Positions 10,144-19,499 are shown, counted from the first letter of the stretch. The stretch: DNA of 64,000 bases from Pseudomonas graminis (GCF_013201545.1 NZ_CP053746.1:5036501-5100500), one strand, 5' to 3'. The notes: generated from the letters alone by a model not told the origin. Numbers and translations are program-made.

Positions 10144-12738
10144 TCAGGCGACGGCCGAGGATTCGAGGAAGTCCTGGGCGAAGCGTTGCAGCACGCCGCC
10201 GGCTTCGTAGATCAACACCTCTTCCCCCGTGTCGAGGCGGCAGGTCACCGGCACCTCCACGCGCTCGCCATTCTTGCGCTGGATGATCAGCGTCAGCGTG
10301 GCCCCCGGGGTGCGCGTGCCGATCACGTCATAGGTTTCACTGCCATCGATGCCCAGGGTCAGGCGATTGGTGCCCGGCTTGAATTCCAGCGGCAGCACGC
10401 CCATGCCCACCAAATTGGTGCGGTGGATGCGCTCGAAGCCTTCGGCGACGATGACTTCGACACCCGCCAGGCGCACGCCCTTGGCCGCCCAGTCCCGGGA
10501 CGAACCCTGGCCGTAATCGGCGCCGGCAATGATGATCAGTGGCTGCTTGCGGGCCATGTAGGTTTCGATGGCTTCCCACATCCGCGTGACCTGACCTTCT
10601 GGCTCGATCCGCGCGTAGGAACCCTGCTTGACCTTGCCGTTCTCCACGACCATTTCATTGAACAGCTTGGGGTTGGCGAACGTGGCGCGCTGGGCCGTCA
10701 GGTGATCGCCGCGATGGGTGGCGTAAGAGTTGAAGTCCTCTTCCGGCAGGCCCATTTTGTCCAGGTATTCGCCGGCCGCACTGTCGAGCATGATCGCGTT
10801 GGACGGCGACAGGTGATCGGTGGTGATGTTGTCCGGCAGCACTGCCAGCGGCCGCATGCCCCGCAGGGTTCGTTCACCGGCAAGCGCGCCTTCCCAGTAC
10901 GGCGGTCGACGAATGTAGGTGCTCATCGGGCGCCAGTCGTACAACGGCGCGACTTTCGGGCCGGTGTCTTCGTGGATGGCAAACATCGGGATGTACACCT
11001 GACGGAACTGCTCCGGCTTGACCGAGGCTTTTACCACCTGATCGATCTCGGCGTCGCTAGGCCAGAGATCCTTCAGGTGGATCTCTTCGCCATTCGGGCC
11101 AAGGCCCAGCACGTCTTTCTCGATATCGAAGCGGATCGTTCCGGCGATGGCGTAGGCCACCACCAGCGGTGGCGAAGCGAGAAATGCCTGCTTGGCGTAG
11201 GGGTGAATGCGCCCGTCGAAGTTGCGGTTGCCTGACAACACCGCCGTGGCGTACAGGTCGCGGTCGATGATTTCCTGCTGGATCAGCGGATCCAGCGCGC
11301 CGGACATGCCATTGCAGGTGGTGCAGGCAAACGCGACGATGCCGAAACCCAGTTGCTCCAGCTCGTCGGTCAGCCCTGCTTCGTCCAGGTACAGGGCGAC
11401 GGTTTTCGAGCCCGGCGCCAGGGACGACTTGACCCAGGGTTTGCGCGTCAGGCCCAGGCGATTGGCATTGCGCGCCAGCAAACCTGCGGCGATGACGTTG
11501 CGCGGGTTGCTGGTGTTGGTGCAGCTGGTGATGGCGGCGATGATCACCGCGCCGTCCGGCATTTCGCCCGGGGTTTCCTCCCACGGCGCCGCGATGCCTT
11601 TGGCGGCCAGATCAGCGGTCGCCACACGTGCGTGGGGGTTGGACGGTCCGGCCATGTTGCGCACCACGCTGGACAGGTCGAAACGCAGCACCCGCTCGTA
11701 TTCGGCGGTGACCAGGCTGTCGGCCCAGAGCCCGGTGTGGCGGGCGAACGTCTCGACCAGTTGCACTTGCTGGTCTTCGCGACCGGTCAGCCGGAGGTAA
11801 TCGATGGTCTGTTGATCGATGCTGAACATGGCGGCGGTCGCGCCGTATTCTGGAGCCATGTTCGAGATGGTCGCGCGGTCGCCAAGGGTCAGCGCGCGGG
11901 CGCCCTCGCCGTAAAACTCCAGGTACGCGCCGACAACCTTCTGCTGACGCAGGTATTCGGTGAGCGCCAGCACCACGTCGGTGGCGGTAATGCCCGGCTG
12001 CGGACGGCCCGACAGTTCAACGCCGATGATGTCCGGCAGGCGCATCCACGAGGCACGACCGAGCATGACGTTCTCGGCTTCAAGACCGCCGACGCCAATG
12101 GCGACGACGCCCAGCGCATCCACGTGAGGCGTATGGCTGTCAGTGCCGACCAGGGTGTCCGGGAAGGCGACGCCGTTCAGCGTCTGGATCACCGGTGACA
12201 TCCGCTCCAGATTGATCTGATGCATGATGCCGTTGCCCGGCGGGATCACTTCGACGTTCTTGAAGGCCTGCTTGGTCCAGTTGATGAAGTGGAAGCGGTC
12301 TTCGTTGCGGCGGTCTTCAATCGCCCGGTTCTTGCTGAACGCGTCCGGGTCGTAACCCCCGCATTCGACGGCCAGCGAGTGATCGACGATTAACTGCACC
12401 GGCACCACCGGGTTGACCTGCGCGGGGTCGCCGCCCATGTCGGCAATGGCATCGCGCAAGCCGGCCAGGTCCACCAGCGCGGTCTGGCCGAGAATGTCGT
12501 GGCAGACCACCCGCGCCGGAAACCACGGAAAATCCAGGTCGCGCTTGCGTTCGATCAGTTGCGTTAGCGAGGCGGTCAGCGTGGTCGGATGGCAACGGCG
12601 CACCAGGTTTTCGGCGAGCACGCGGGAAGTGTACGGCAGCGTGGCATAGGCGCCGGGCTTGATCGCATCGACCGCCGCGCGGGCATCGAAGTAATCCAGC
12701 GCAGTGCCGGGCAGGGCTTTGCGGTATTCAGTGTTCAT
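10144..12738 (-). CDS. acnD: AcnD, Fe/S-dependent 2-methylcitrate dehydratase
   Basis: Aconitase-family enzyme of 864 residues that dehydrates 2-methylcitrate and works with PrpF in place of PrpD. The three cluster cysteines appear as one in IAAITSCTNTSNP and two in FACTTCNGMSG. The swivel domain holds GADYGQGSSRDWAAKG and RIHRTNLVGMGVLPLEF. It lies between prpC and prpF with short gaps (62 and 52 bases), so the genes form one operon. AcnD is separated from housekeeping aconitases by its linkage to prpF. Confidence 0.95.
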   Translation of the reverse strand: MNTEYRKALPGTALDYFDARAAVDAIKPGAYATLPYTSRVLAENLVRRCHPTTLTASLTQLIERKRDLDFPWFPARVVCHDILGQTALVDLAGLRDAIADMGGDPAQVNPVVPVQLIVDHSLAVECGGYDPDAFSKNRAIEDRRNEDRFHFINWTKQAFKNVEVIPPGNGIMHQINLERMSPVIQTLNGVAFPDTLVGTDSHTPHVDALGVVAIGVGGLEAENVMLGRASWMRLPDIIGVELSGRPQPGITATDVVLALTEYLRQQKVVGAYLEFYGEGARALTLGDRATISNMAPEYGATAAMFSIDQQTIDYLRLTGREDQQVQLVETFARHTGLWADSLVTAEYERVLRFDLSSVVRNMAGPSNPHARVATADLAAKGIAAPWEETPGEMPDGAVIIAAITSCTNTSNPRNVIAAGLLARNANRLGLTRKPWVKSSLAPGSKTVALYLDEAGLTDELEQLGFGIVAFACTTCNGMSGALDPLIQQEIIDRDLYATAVLSGNRNFDGRIHPYAKQAFLASPPLVVAYAIAGTIRFDIEKDVLGLGPNGEEIHLKDLWPSDAEIDQVVKASVKPEQFRQVYIPMFAIHEDTGPKVAPLYDWRPMSTYIRRPPYWEGALAGERTLRGMRPLAVLPDNITTDHLSPSNAIMLDSAAGEYLDKMGLPEEDFNSYATHRGDHLTAQRATFANPKLFNEMVVENGKVKQGSYARIEPEGQVTRMWEAIETYMARKQPLIIIAGADYGQGSSRDWAAKGVRLAGVEVIVAEGFERIHRTNLVGMGVLPLEFKPGTNRLTLGIDGSETYDVIGTRTPGATLTLIIQRKNGERVEVPVTCRLDTGEEVLIYEAGGVLQRFAQDFLESSAVA

Positions 12739-12800
12739 CGTCAGGACTCGATCACGGAAAAGTTACGGGTGGAGAGCCCCGTGGAACTCCCCTTTCCCCA

Positions 12801-13928
12801 TCAGCGCTGTTCGATGGGCACGAATTTGCGCTGTTCGACGCCGATGTATTCGGCGCTCGGTCGGATGATGCGGTTGTTGGCGCGCTGTTCAAACACGTGG
12901 GAAGCCCAACCGGTCAGGCGCGAGCAGACGAAGATCGGGGTGAACAGCTGGGTAGGGATGCCCATGAAGTGATACGCCGAGGCGTGGTAGAAATCGGCGT
13001 TGGGAAAGAGCTTCTTTTGCTCCCACATGGTCTTGTCGATGGCTTCGGACACCGGGAACAGCACGGTGTCGCCCACCTCCTCCGCGAGCTTTTTCGACCA
13101 GCCCTTGATCACCTCGTTACGCGGGTCGTTGTCCTTATAGATCGCGTGGCCGAAACCCATGATCTTGTCCTTGCGCTCCAGCATCGCCAACGTGCCCTTC
13201 GTCGCTTCTTCGGCGGAGGAAAACTTCTGGATCATCTCCATCGCCGCTTCATTGGCGCCGCCGTGCAACGGACCGCGCAAGGTGCCGATGGCGGCCGTGA
13301 TGCAGGAAAACAGGTCGGACAGGGTCGATGCGCAAACCCTGGCGGTGAAGGTCGAGGCGTTGAATTCGTGCTCGGCGTAAAGAATCAGCGAGACGTCCAT
13401 GACCTTGCGGTGCAGTTCGCTTGGCGCCTTGTCCAGCAGCAGTTTCAGGAAGTGCCCGGCGATGGACACTTCGTCGGTGACGCAGTCGATGCGCTTGCCT
13501 TCGTGGCTGAAGCGGTACCAATAGCACATGATCGCAGGGAACGCGGCGAGCAGCCGGTCGGTGGAATCGAGCTGCTGGGCGAAGCTGGCTTCGGGCTCGA
13601 GATTGCCGAGCATCGAGCAGCCGGTGCGCATCACGTCCATCGGGTGGGTGTCGGCGGGAATGCGTTCCAGCACTTCTTTTAGCGCTTGGGGCAGGTCACG
13701 CAGGCCCTGGAGTTTCTTCAGGTAGCCGTCGAGTTGCGCCTGGGTCGGCAGATCGCCGTACAGCAGCAGGTACGCGACTTCTTCAAAACGGGCGTCGGCG
13801 GCGAGTTCACGCACGTCATAGCCGCGGTAGGTCAATCCGGCGCCGGCCTGGCCGACGGTGGACAACGCGGTCTGCCCGGCCACCTGGCCTCGCAGGCCTG
13901 CGCCGCTCAATACTTTTGCTTCAGCCAT
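12801..13928 (-). CDS. prpC: PrpC, 2-methylcitrate synthase
   Basis: Condenses propionyl-CoA with oxaloacetate to 2-methylcitrate. It is a citrate-synthase-fold protein of 375 residues, the short length typical of PrpC. It starts with SGAGLRGQVAGQTALSTVG and YRGYDVRELA and carries the active-site motifs EHEFNASTFTARVCASTLSD, GPLHGGANEAA and GFGHAIYKDNDPR. It is in operon with prpB upstream and acnD downstream. The 186-base gap to prpB contains a REP pair. Confidence 0.96.
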   Translation of the reverse strand: MAEAKVLSGAGLRGQVAGQTALSTVGQAGAGLTYRGYDVRELAADARFEEVAYLLLYGDLPTQAQLDGYLKKLQGLRDLPQALKEVLERIPADTHPMDVMRTGCSMLGNLEPEASFAQQLDSTDRLLAAFPAIMCYWYRFSHEGKRIDCVTDEVSIAGHFLKLLLDKAPSELHRKVMDVSLILYAEHEFNASTFTARVCASTLSDLFSCITAAIGTLRGPLHGGANEAAMEMIQKFSSAEEATKGTLAMLERKDKIMGFGHAIYKDNDPRNEVIKGWSKKLAEEVGDTVLFPVSEAIDKTMWEQKKLFPNADFYHASAYHFMGIPTQLFTPIFVCSRLTGWASHVFEQRANNRIIRPSAEYIGVEQRKFVPIEQR

Positions 13929-14011
13929 TGCTGTCTCCAGTCTTGTAGTTGTGTGGGAATCGGCAATTCTTTTCTGTGTTTTACGCAGCCTTCACGCCAA
14001 CAAATAGGCCC

Positions 14012-14103
14012 GTGGGAGCGAGCTTGCTCGCGAAGGCAATGGTGCAATTAATAGAAGTGGTTCGAATGTACCGCCCTCTTCATGAGCAAGCTCACTCCCA
14101 CAG
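14012..14103. repeat. REP pair, GCGAGCAAGCTTGCTC class
   Basis: Two inverted copies: GTGGGAGCGAGCTTGCTCGC at 14013-14032 and the opposite-facing GAGCAAGCTCACTCCCACAG at 14084-14103. They lie between prpB and prpC, inside the operon, where such elements can stabilise or tune the upstream mRNA. The same class recurs at 26057 and 27028. Confidence 0.85.
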
Positions 14104-14114
14104 TGACTTCATTT

Positions 14115-15005
14115 CTAAGATTTCTTCTGCGCAAACAGCGCATCGAGCTTCTGCTCGAACGCGTGATAGTCAATGCGCTCGTACAACTCCATGCGCGTCT
14201 GCATGGTGTCGATGACATTCTTCTGGGTGCCGTCGCGACGAATCGCCGTGTAGACGTTTTCCGCGGCTTTGTTCATCGCCCGGAATGCCGACAGCGGGTA
14301 GAGCACCAGCGCCACTTCGGCGGACTTCAGCTCGTCGGTGGTGAACAGCGGCGTCGAGCCGAACTCGGTGATGTTGGCGAGGATCGGCGCCTTCACCCGC
14401 GAGGCAAACAGCTTGTACATCTCAAGCTCGGTGATCGCTTCCGGGAAGACCATGTCCGCGCCCGCTTCGATGCACGCAGCGGCTCGGTCCAGTGCTGATT
14501 CCAGCCCTTCCACCGCCAGCGCATCGGTGCGCGCCATGATCACGAAACTGTCGTCGGTTCGCGCGTCCACCGCCGCTTTGATGCGATCAACCATTTCCTG
14601 TTGCGAGACGATCTCCTTGCCGGGCCGGTGACCGCAGCGCTTGGCGCCGACCTGGTCTTCGATGTGCATTGCCGCCGCGCCGAACTTGATCATCGACTTC
14701 ACCGTACGCGCCACATTGAACGCCGAGGCACCGAAGCCGGTGTCGACGTCCACCAGCAGCGGCAGGTCGCAGACGTCGGTGATGCGGCGCACGTCAGTGA
14801 GCACGTCATCCAGGCCGGTGATGCCGAGGTCCGGCACACCCAGCGAACCCGCCGCGACACCGCCGCCGGACAGATAAATGGCCTTGAAGCCGGCCCGTTG
14901 CGCCAGCAGCGCGTGGTTGGCGTTAATCGTGCCGACCACCTGCAGCGGATGCTCGCTGGCGACAGCGTCACGGAAGCGTTGGCCGGGAGTGGTTCTTGTG
15001 GTCAT
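14115..15005 (-). CDS. prpB: PrpB, 2-methylisocitrate lyase
   Basis: Cleaves 2-methylisocitrate to pyruvate and succinate. It is a 296-residue member of the isocitrate lyase/PEP mutase family. Visible are the substrate-pocket [18 protein letters not shown], the metal-site [10 protein letters not shown] and the catalytic [10 protein letters not shown] (family K[KR]CGH). [18 protein letters not shown] is also standard. Its ATG overlaps the prpR stop codon by four bases (ATGA), so regulator and enzyme are co-translated. Confidence 0.97.
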   Translation of the reverse strand: MTTRTTPGQRFRDAVASEHPLQVVGTINANHALLAQRAGFKAIYLSGGGVAAGSLGVPDLGITGLDDVLTDVRRITDVCDLPLLVDVDTGFGASAFNVARTVKSMIKFGAAAMHIEDQVGAKRCGHRPGKEIVSQQEMVDRIKAAVDARTDDSFVIMARTDALAVEGLESALDRAAACIEAGADMVFPEAITELEMYKLFASRVKAPILANITEFGSTPLFTTDELKSAEVALVLYPLSAFRAMNKAAENVYTAIRRDGTQKNVIDTMQTRMELYERIDYHAFEQKLDALFAQKKS

Positions 15006-15709
15006 TGTTCACCTCGGGCAGTTGCAGCGTGAAAGTGCTGCTCAATGTTGCGTTTGGACGCGGCAATGTGGCGGCGCATCAACAGCTCGGCCAGCTCGCC
15101 GTCACGTTCGGCGATGGCATCGAGAATACGGTGGTGCTCGGCGAACGCCTGGCGCGGGCGGTTGGGCGTCGTCGAGAACTGGATGCGGTACATGCGCACC
15201 AGTTGGTACAGGTCATCGCAGAGCATCTGGGTCAGCGTGCTGTTACGCGCGCCCTGGATGATCCGGTAATGAAAGTCGAAGTCGCCTTCCTGCTGGTAAT
15301 AGCCGACGCCGGCCTGAAAGGCGCTGTCGCATTCATGGGTTTCCAGCACGCGGCGCAGCTCGTTGACTTCTTCGACGGTCATGCGCTCGGCGGCCAGGCG
15401 ACAGGCCATGCCTTCGAGGGATTCGCGAATTTCGTACAGCTCGACCAGTTCGGCATGGCTCAGGGAAACCACGCGAGCGCCGACGTGGGGCACGCGCACC
15501 AACAGGCGCTGACCTTCAAGCCGGTGGATGGCTTCGCGCAAAGGCCCCCGGCTGATGCCGTAAGTGCGCGCCAGCTCAGGCTCGGAGATCTTGCTGCCGG
15601 GGGCGATGTCGCCCTTGACGATGGCCGCCTGAATACGACGAAAGACGTTCTCGGACAACGTCTCGGCGTCCAACGACGTAGCAGGCAGAGTTTCTGCGGC
15701 ATCCAACAT
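15002..15709 (-). CDS. prpR: PrpR, GntR/FCD-family regulator of the prp operon
   Basis: GntR-family repressor of 235 residues. An N-terminal winged helix ([20 protein letters not shown], then [20 protein letters not shown]) precedes an all-helical FCD effector domain ([54 protein letters not shown]). The ATG at 15709 has AAGGTG seven bases upstream and is preferred to the farther start at 15739. It is first in the operon. The palindrome at 15781-15792 upstream is the likely operator. Enteric PrpR is a different, sigma54-dependent protein. Confidence 0.92.
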   Translation of the reverse strand: MLDAAETLPATSLDAETLSENVFRRIQAAIVKGDIAPGSKISEPELARTYGISRGPLREAIHRLEGQRLLVRVPHVGARVVSLSHAELVELYEIRESLEGMACRLAAERMTVEEVNELRRVLETHECDSAFQAGVGYYQQEGDFDFHYRIIQGARNSTLTQMLCDDLYQLVRMYRIQFSTTPNRPRQAFAEHHRILDAIAERDGELAELLMRRHIAASKRNIEQHFHAATARGEQ

Positions 15710-15780
15710 TGTTGACACCTTATGATCGAATGCCAGCAAATCTAGCGAATGAAGGCCGTTCCGTCAAAGCTAAATGGCTG

Positions 15781-15792
15781 ATTGTCGACAAT
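15781..15792. promoter_or_regulatory. Candidate PrpR operator, palindrome ATTGTCGACAAT
   Basis: Perfect 12-bp palindrome about 72 bases before the prpR ATG. GntR/FCD regulators commonly bind short palindromes of the TTGTNNACAA type, so this fits autoregulation and control of the whole prp operon. I saw no second copy elsewhere in the window. Assignment to PrpR is inference. Confidence 0.6.
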
Positions 15793-16006
15793 CGTCTAAT
15801 GGCGACACCCTTTGATGAAGCGTCTGACCGTACCTGTCCGCTACGCCCTTCGCTGGCGTCATAAAGGCTTCATGCTAAGATGCGGCCCGTTGAAGATCAC
15901 CCATGCAGGCAACAGACGGCTTGCCCAGGCGCGGCACCTTGGTTCAAACCAAAACCGTATTTCGACGTCAAAGCAGCTCTTTCACCTTTTCATCGCACCT
16001 GGACTT

Positions 16007-16585
16007 ATGAGCCGTCACCCCCCTCTCGTTCTCTTATCCCTGTACCTGCCAGGCTTCTTTCTGCCCGGACTTTTTCTTTCCGGGCTTTTTCTGCCCGGCC
16101 TGAGCCTGGCCGCTGAAAAGACGGTGTATGGCTTGAACGAGTACGCAGAACTGGCCGACATCGACCTGCAAGTCGCCGCCAAGCTGGACACCGGCGCGAA
16201 AACCGCCTCCCTGAGTGCCCGCGACATCAAGCGTTTCAAGCGCAATGGCGAATCCTGGGTGCGTTTTTACCTGGCCATCGACGATGCCCACGAACACCCC
16301 ATCGAACGCCCCCTGGCCCGGGTCAGCAGGATCAAGCGGCGTGCGGGGGATATCGACGCCGATGACGACAGGAAATACACCGCCCGCCCAGTCATCAGCC
16401 TGGATGTGTGCATGGGCAGCGCGCTGCGCACCATAGAAGTGAACTTGACCGACCGCAGCGCATTCCAATACCCGCTTCTGATTGGCTCCGAAGCCCTCAA
16501 GCACTTCGATGCGCTGGTCGACCCAAGCCTGAAATACGCAGCAGGCAAGCCTGCCTGCGTCACCGATGCTCAAACCGCAGAGTAA
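16007..16585 (+). CDS. Secreted RimB-like ATP-dependent zinc protease family protein (retropepsin-like)
   Basis: Family labelled ATP-dependent zinc protease (PF05618) but with a retropepsin-type core: VAAKLDTGAKTASLSARDI carries the DTGA catalytic-Asp motif, and PLLIGSEALKHFDALVDPS follows. The ATG at 16007 gives 192 residues with a long hydrophobic signal (about residues 5-35). Part of that signal is built from four 15-bp tandem repeats, so mature protein should be periplasmic. Longer upstream frames lack family similarity. The next gene starts four bases after the stop, and an ATP-grasp ligase follows that, so protease and ligase activities are coupled. Catalysis has not been shown from sequence. 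Confidence 0.85.
   Translation: MSRHPPLVLLSLYLPGFFLPGLFLSGLFLPGLSLAAEKTVYGLNEYAELADIDLQVAAKLDTGAKTASLSARDIKRFKRNGESWVRFYLAIDDAHEHPIERPLARVSRIKRRAGDIDADDDRKYTARPVISLDVCMGSALRTIEVNLTDRSAFQYPLLIGSEALKHFDALVDPSLKYAAGKPACVTDAQTAE
16049..16108 (+). repeat. Four 15-bp tandem repeats inside a signal peptide
   Basis: Units of 15 bases encode PGFFL, PGLFL, SGLFL and PGLSL in frame, lengthening the hydrophobic core of the secreted protease's signal sequence. Unit length is a multiple of three, so copy-number change keeps the frame. Confidence 0.85.
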
Positions 16586-16589
16586 CAAC

Positions 16590-18140
16590 ATGCGCTCTCT
16601 TAACCTCCATCTGAAAATCCTGATCGCGACCCTCGTCACGCTGGGCATCGCGATCACGGCTTATCAGATATTGGCACTCGGCATTCCGGTGACCGAAGAC
16701 GAAACCGACGACCTGTGGAACATCGACGCCAAGGTCGAGTTCATCGCCAACCCGAAGGACACGGTCAAGGTACAAATGTACGTGCCGCCCCTTTCGCGGG
16801 ATTACATCAGCCTCAACGAAAGCTTCATCTCCAACAACTATGGCGTGAACGTCAATCGCGCCGATGGCAATCGCAAGGTGACCTGGTCCGCACGCCGGGC
16901 CAACGGCAACCAGACGCTCTACTACCGGCTGGTATTGACCAAGCGCTACAGCGGCGAGAAAGCCAAGATCAAAGGCCCGATCTTCCGCGACAGCATCGTT
17001 GTGGAAGGCCCGGAAAAAATCGCCGCCGACGCACTGCTCGCGCCGATCCGGCAGCACTCGGCCGACGTCGAAACTTTCGTCAGCGAGGCCATCAAGCGCG
17101 TCAACAACCTGAGCGATGACAACGTCAAGCTGCTGCTGGCCGGTGATACGTCGGTGCAGAACAAGGCGCGGATCACCGAAACGCTGCTGTCCATAGCGCA
17201 CGTGCCGGTGGAGAAAGTCCACACGATCCGTCTGGTTGCCGATCAGCCGCAGTCACCCGAACTGTGGCTGCGCAGCTTCAATGGCAAGGACTGGCTGTAT
17301 TTCAATCCGGAAACCGGCGAGGCGGGCCTGCCCCAGGACCGACTGCTGTGGTGGACCGGCAACGACAACCTGATCTCCGTGGAGGGCGGCAAGAAGGCCA
17401 CTGTGAGCTTCAGCCTGAACAACAGCGAGATGAACGCCATTCGCCTGGCCAAACTGACCGACGAAAGCACCGACGCCGACTTCCTCGAATACTCGCTGTA
17501 CAGCTTGCCGCTGCAAACCCAGCAGACCTTCATGATCATGGTGATGATCCCGATCGGCGTGCTGGTGATCCTGATCCTGCGCAACCTCGTAGGCCTGCAG
17601 ACCCTCGGGACCTTCACCCCGGTCCTGATCGCGCTGGCGTTCCGCGAGACACAGCTGGGCTTCGGCATCGTGTTGTTCACCATCATCACCGCGCTGGGCC
17701 TGTCCCTGCGCTCGTACCTCGAACACCTCAAGCTGCAGATGCTGCCGAGGCTGTCGGTGGTGCTGACCTTCGTGGTGGTGCTGATTGCCGCCATCAGCCT
17801 GTTCAGCCACAAGCTGGGGCTTGAGCGCGGGCTGTCGGTGGCGCTGTTCCCGATGGTGATTCTGACCATGACCATCGAACGCCTGTCGATCACCTGGGAG
17901 GAGCGCGGCGGCGGCCATGCCATGAAAGTCGCCATCGGCACGCTGTTCGCGGCGTCCCTGGCGCACATCATCATGAGCATTCCGGAGTTCATCTACTTCG
18001 TGTTTACCTTCCCGGCCATCTTGCTGATTCTGGTGGGCTTCATGCTGGCGATGGGGCGTTATCGCGGGTATCGGCTGACCGAGCTGATTCGCTTCAAGGC
18101 CTTCCTCAAGGAAGACGCCGAGCGGGAAACCCCCAAATGA
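16590..18140 (+). CDS. Inactive transglutaminase-like protein with 7TM-type membrane domain
   Basis: Integral membrane protein of about 516 residues. It has an N-terminal anchor (LKILIATLVTLGIAITAYQI), a periplasmic region of about 300 residues resembling transglutaminase-associated domains, then about seven helices (FMIMVMIPIGVLVILILRNL through FPAILLILVGFMLAMG). I see no cysteine in the whole protein, so the thiol chemistry of a transglutaminase is impossible and a binding role is likely. The ATG at 16590 is preferred to one at 16566 because it avoids overlap and starts before the anchor. It is co-transcribed with the DTGA protease and with the ATP-grasp gene, with which it overlaps by four bases. 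Confidence 0.85.
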   Translation: MRSLNLHLKILIATLVTLGIAITAYQILALGIPVTEDETDDLWNIDAKVEFIANPKDTVKVQMYVPPLSRDYISLNESFISNNYGVNVNRADGNRKVTWSARRANGNQTLYYRLVLTKRYSGEKAKIKGPIFRDSIVVEGPEKIAADALLAPIRQHSADVETFVSEAIKRVNNLSDDNVKLLLAGDTSVQNKARITETLLSIAHVPVEKVHTIRLVADQPQSPELWLRSFNGKDWLYFNPETGEAGLPQDRLLWWTGNDNLISVEGGKKATVSFSLNNSEMNAIRLAKLTDESTDADFLEYSLYSLPLQTQQTFMIMVMIPIGVLVILILRNLVGLQTLGTFTPVLIALAFRETQLGFGIVLFTIITALGLSLRSYLEHLKLQMLPRLSVVLTFVVVLIAAISLFSHKLGLERGLSVALFPMVILTMTIERLSITWEERGGGHAMKVAIGTLFAASLAHIIMSIPEFIYFVFTFPAILLILVGFMLAMGRYRGYRLTELIRFKAFLKEDAERETPK

Positions 18141-19108
18141 TCGGCTGGTGGAAAACCTGGAAGGCGCTGGAAGCCAAAGGGATCATGGGCATCAACCGGC
18201 GTAACGCCGACTACGTGCTCAAGTACAACAAGCGCAGCCTCTACCCCATTGTGGATGACAAGATCATCACCAAGGAGCGGGCCATCGCCGCCGGCATTCA
18301 TGTGCCCGAGCTGTACGGGATCATTTCCACCGAAAAGGAAATCGACAAGCTCGACACGATCATTGGCGGGCGCAGTGATTTCGTCGTCAAGCCGGCCAAG
18401 GGCGCAGGCGGCGACGGCATCCTGGTGGTTGCCGACCGGTTCGAAGAGCGCTTCCGCACGGTCTCCGGGCGCATCATCAGCCACGACGAAATCGAGCATC
18501 AGATTTCCAGCATCCTCACCGGGCTGTATTCCCTGGGCGGCCACCGCGACCGGGCGCTGATCGAATACCGGGTCACGCCGGATCAGATTTTCAAGAGCAT
18601 CAGCTACGAGGGCGTCCCGGACATCCGCGTGATCGTGCTGATGGGTTATCCGGTGATGGCCATGCTGCGCCTGCCCACCCGGCAGTCTGGCGGAAAGGCC
18701 AACCTGCACCAGGGCGCCATCGGTGTCGGCGTCGATCTGGCCACTGGCCTGACGCTGCGCGGCACCTGGTTGAACAACATCATCAGCAAGCACCCCGACA
18801 CCACCAATGCGGTGGATGGCGTGCAACTGCCGAACTGGGACGGTTTCATGAAGCTTGCGGCAGAGTGCTACGAGCTGTGTGGCCTGGGTTATATCGGCGT
18901 GGACATGGTGCTGGATCAGGATCGCGGGCCGCTGATTCTGGAGCTCAACGCCCGGCCGGGGCTCAACATCCAGATCGCCAACGACTGCGGGCTGACTCAC
19001 CGCACGGTTGCCGTGGAGAAGCGGCTGGAAGAGCTGGCGGCGGAAGGTGTACACGAAAACCCGGAAGAGCGGGTCAAGTTTGCTCAGGGGTTGTTCGGGC
19101 ACGTTTGA
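18137..19108 (+). CDS. ATP-grasp alpha-L-glutamate ligase-like protein
   Basis: Cytoplasmic ATP-grasp enzyme of 323 residues, related to RimK-type amidoligases that attach glutamate or another amino acid to a peptide or metabolite amine. Nucleotide-binding VVKPAKGAGGDGILVV lies near residue 90 and the Mg-binding LILELNARPGLNIQIAN near residue 270; TPDQIFKSISYEGVPDIRV lies between. It overlaps the membrane gene upstream by ATGA. With the DTGA protease and the transglutaminase homologue it forms a three-gene set. The substrate is unknown. Confidence 0.88.
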   Translation: MIGWWKTWKALEAKGIMGINRRNADYVLKYNKRSLYPIVDDKIITKERAIAAGIHVPELYGIISTEKEIDKLDTIIGGRSDFVVKPAKGAGGDGILVVADRFEERFRTVSGRIISHDEIEHQISSILTGLYSLGGHRDRALIEYRVTPDQIFKSISYEGVPDIRVIVLMGYPVMAMLRLPTRQSGGKANLHQGAIGVGVDLATGLTLRGTWLNNIISKHPDTTNAVDGVQLPNWDGFMKLAAECYELCGLGYIGVDMVLDQDRGPLILELNARPGLNIQIANDCGLTHRTVAVEKRLEELAAEGVHENPEERVKFAQGLFGHV

Positions 19109-19167
19109 GTTTTTGTCTATTGATCTTGCGGATCGGTGATCCCCTAACAGATTGATGGCGAACATGC

Positions 19168-19358
19168 CGGCCTCTTCCCGGCTGAAGCCAGTCCTACAGG
19201 CACCGCGCGCATTTCGTAGGGCCGGCTGTAGCCGGGAAGGCATCATCCGTCACACCGCAAAATGGATGGCGCTCACACCGGCCCCTTCCCGGCTGAAGCC
19301 GGTCCCACTAGACCACCGCTCACATTCGTAGGACTGGCTTTAGCCGGGAAGACGTCAG
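19168..19358. repeat. Two REP pairs in the gap after the ATP-grasp gene
   Basis: The 391-base gap 19109-19499 holds four REP units in two inverted pairs: CTTCCCGGCTGAAGCC-type at about 19173 and 19284, and opposite-facing GGCTGTAGCCGGGAAG/GGCTTTAGCCGGGAAG at about 19222 and 19335. The rest of the gap is leader of the uptake operon. A TATAGT at 19465-19470 could be a -10 element but has no convincing -35. Confidence 0.85.
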
Positions 19359-19499
19359 TCGTCATTCCGCGAAACCCGAGCCGAACATCACCGCCGCTCC
19401 CCCCGATAAATGAAGATTCACCCCATGCGGCATTCCGTCCCTAGAGAAGCCTCGCCCATCGCTGTATAGTTTTTTACATACCGAAACAATGAGCAACAG

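Noticed and set aside
11353..12198. 281-codon open frame antisense to acnD
   Set aside because: Shadow of acnD; no homology, Gly/Ala/Arg-rich composition.
19360..19499. Cobalamin or other riboswitch before the uptake operon
   Set aside because: Only about 140 bases after the REP pairs, with no recognisable B12-box or conserved core.
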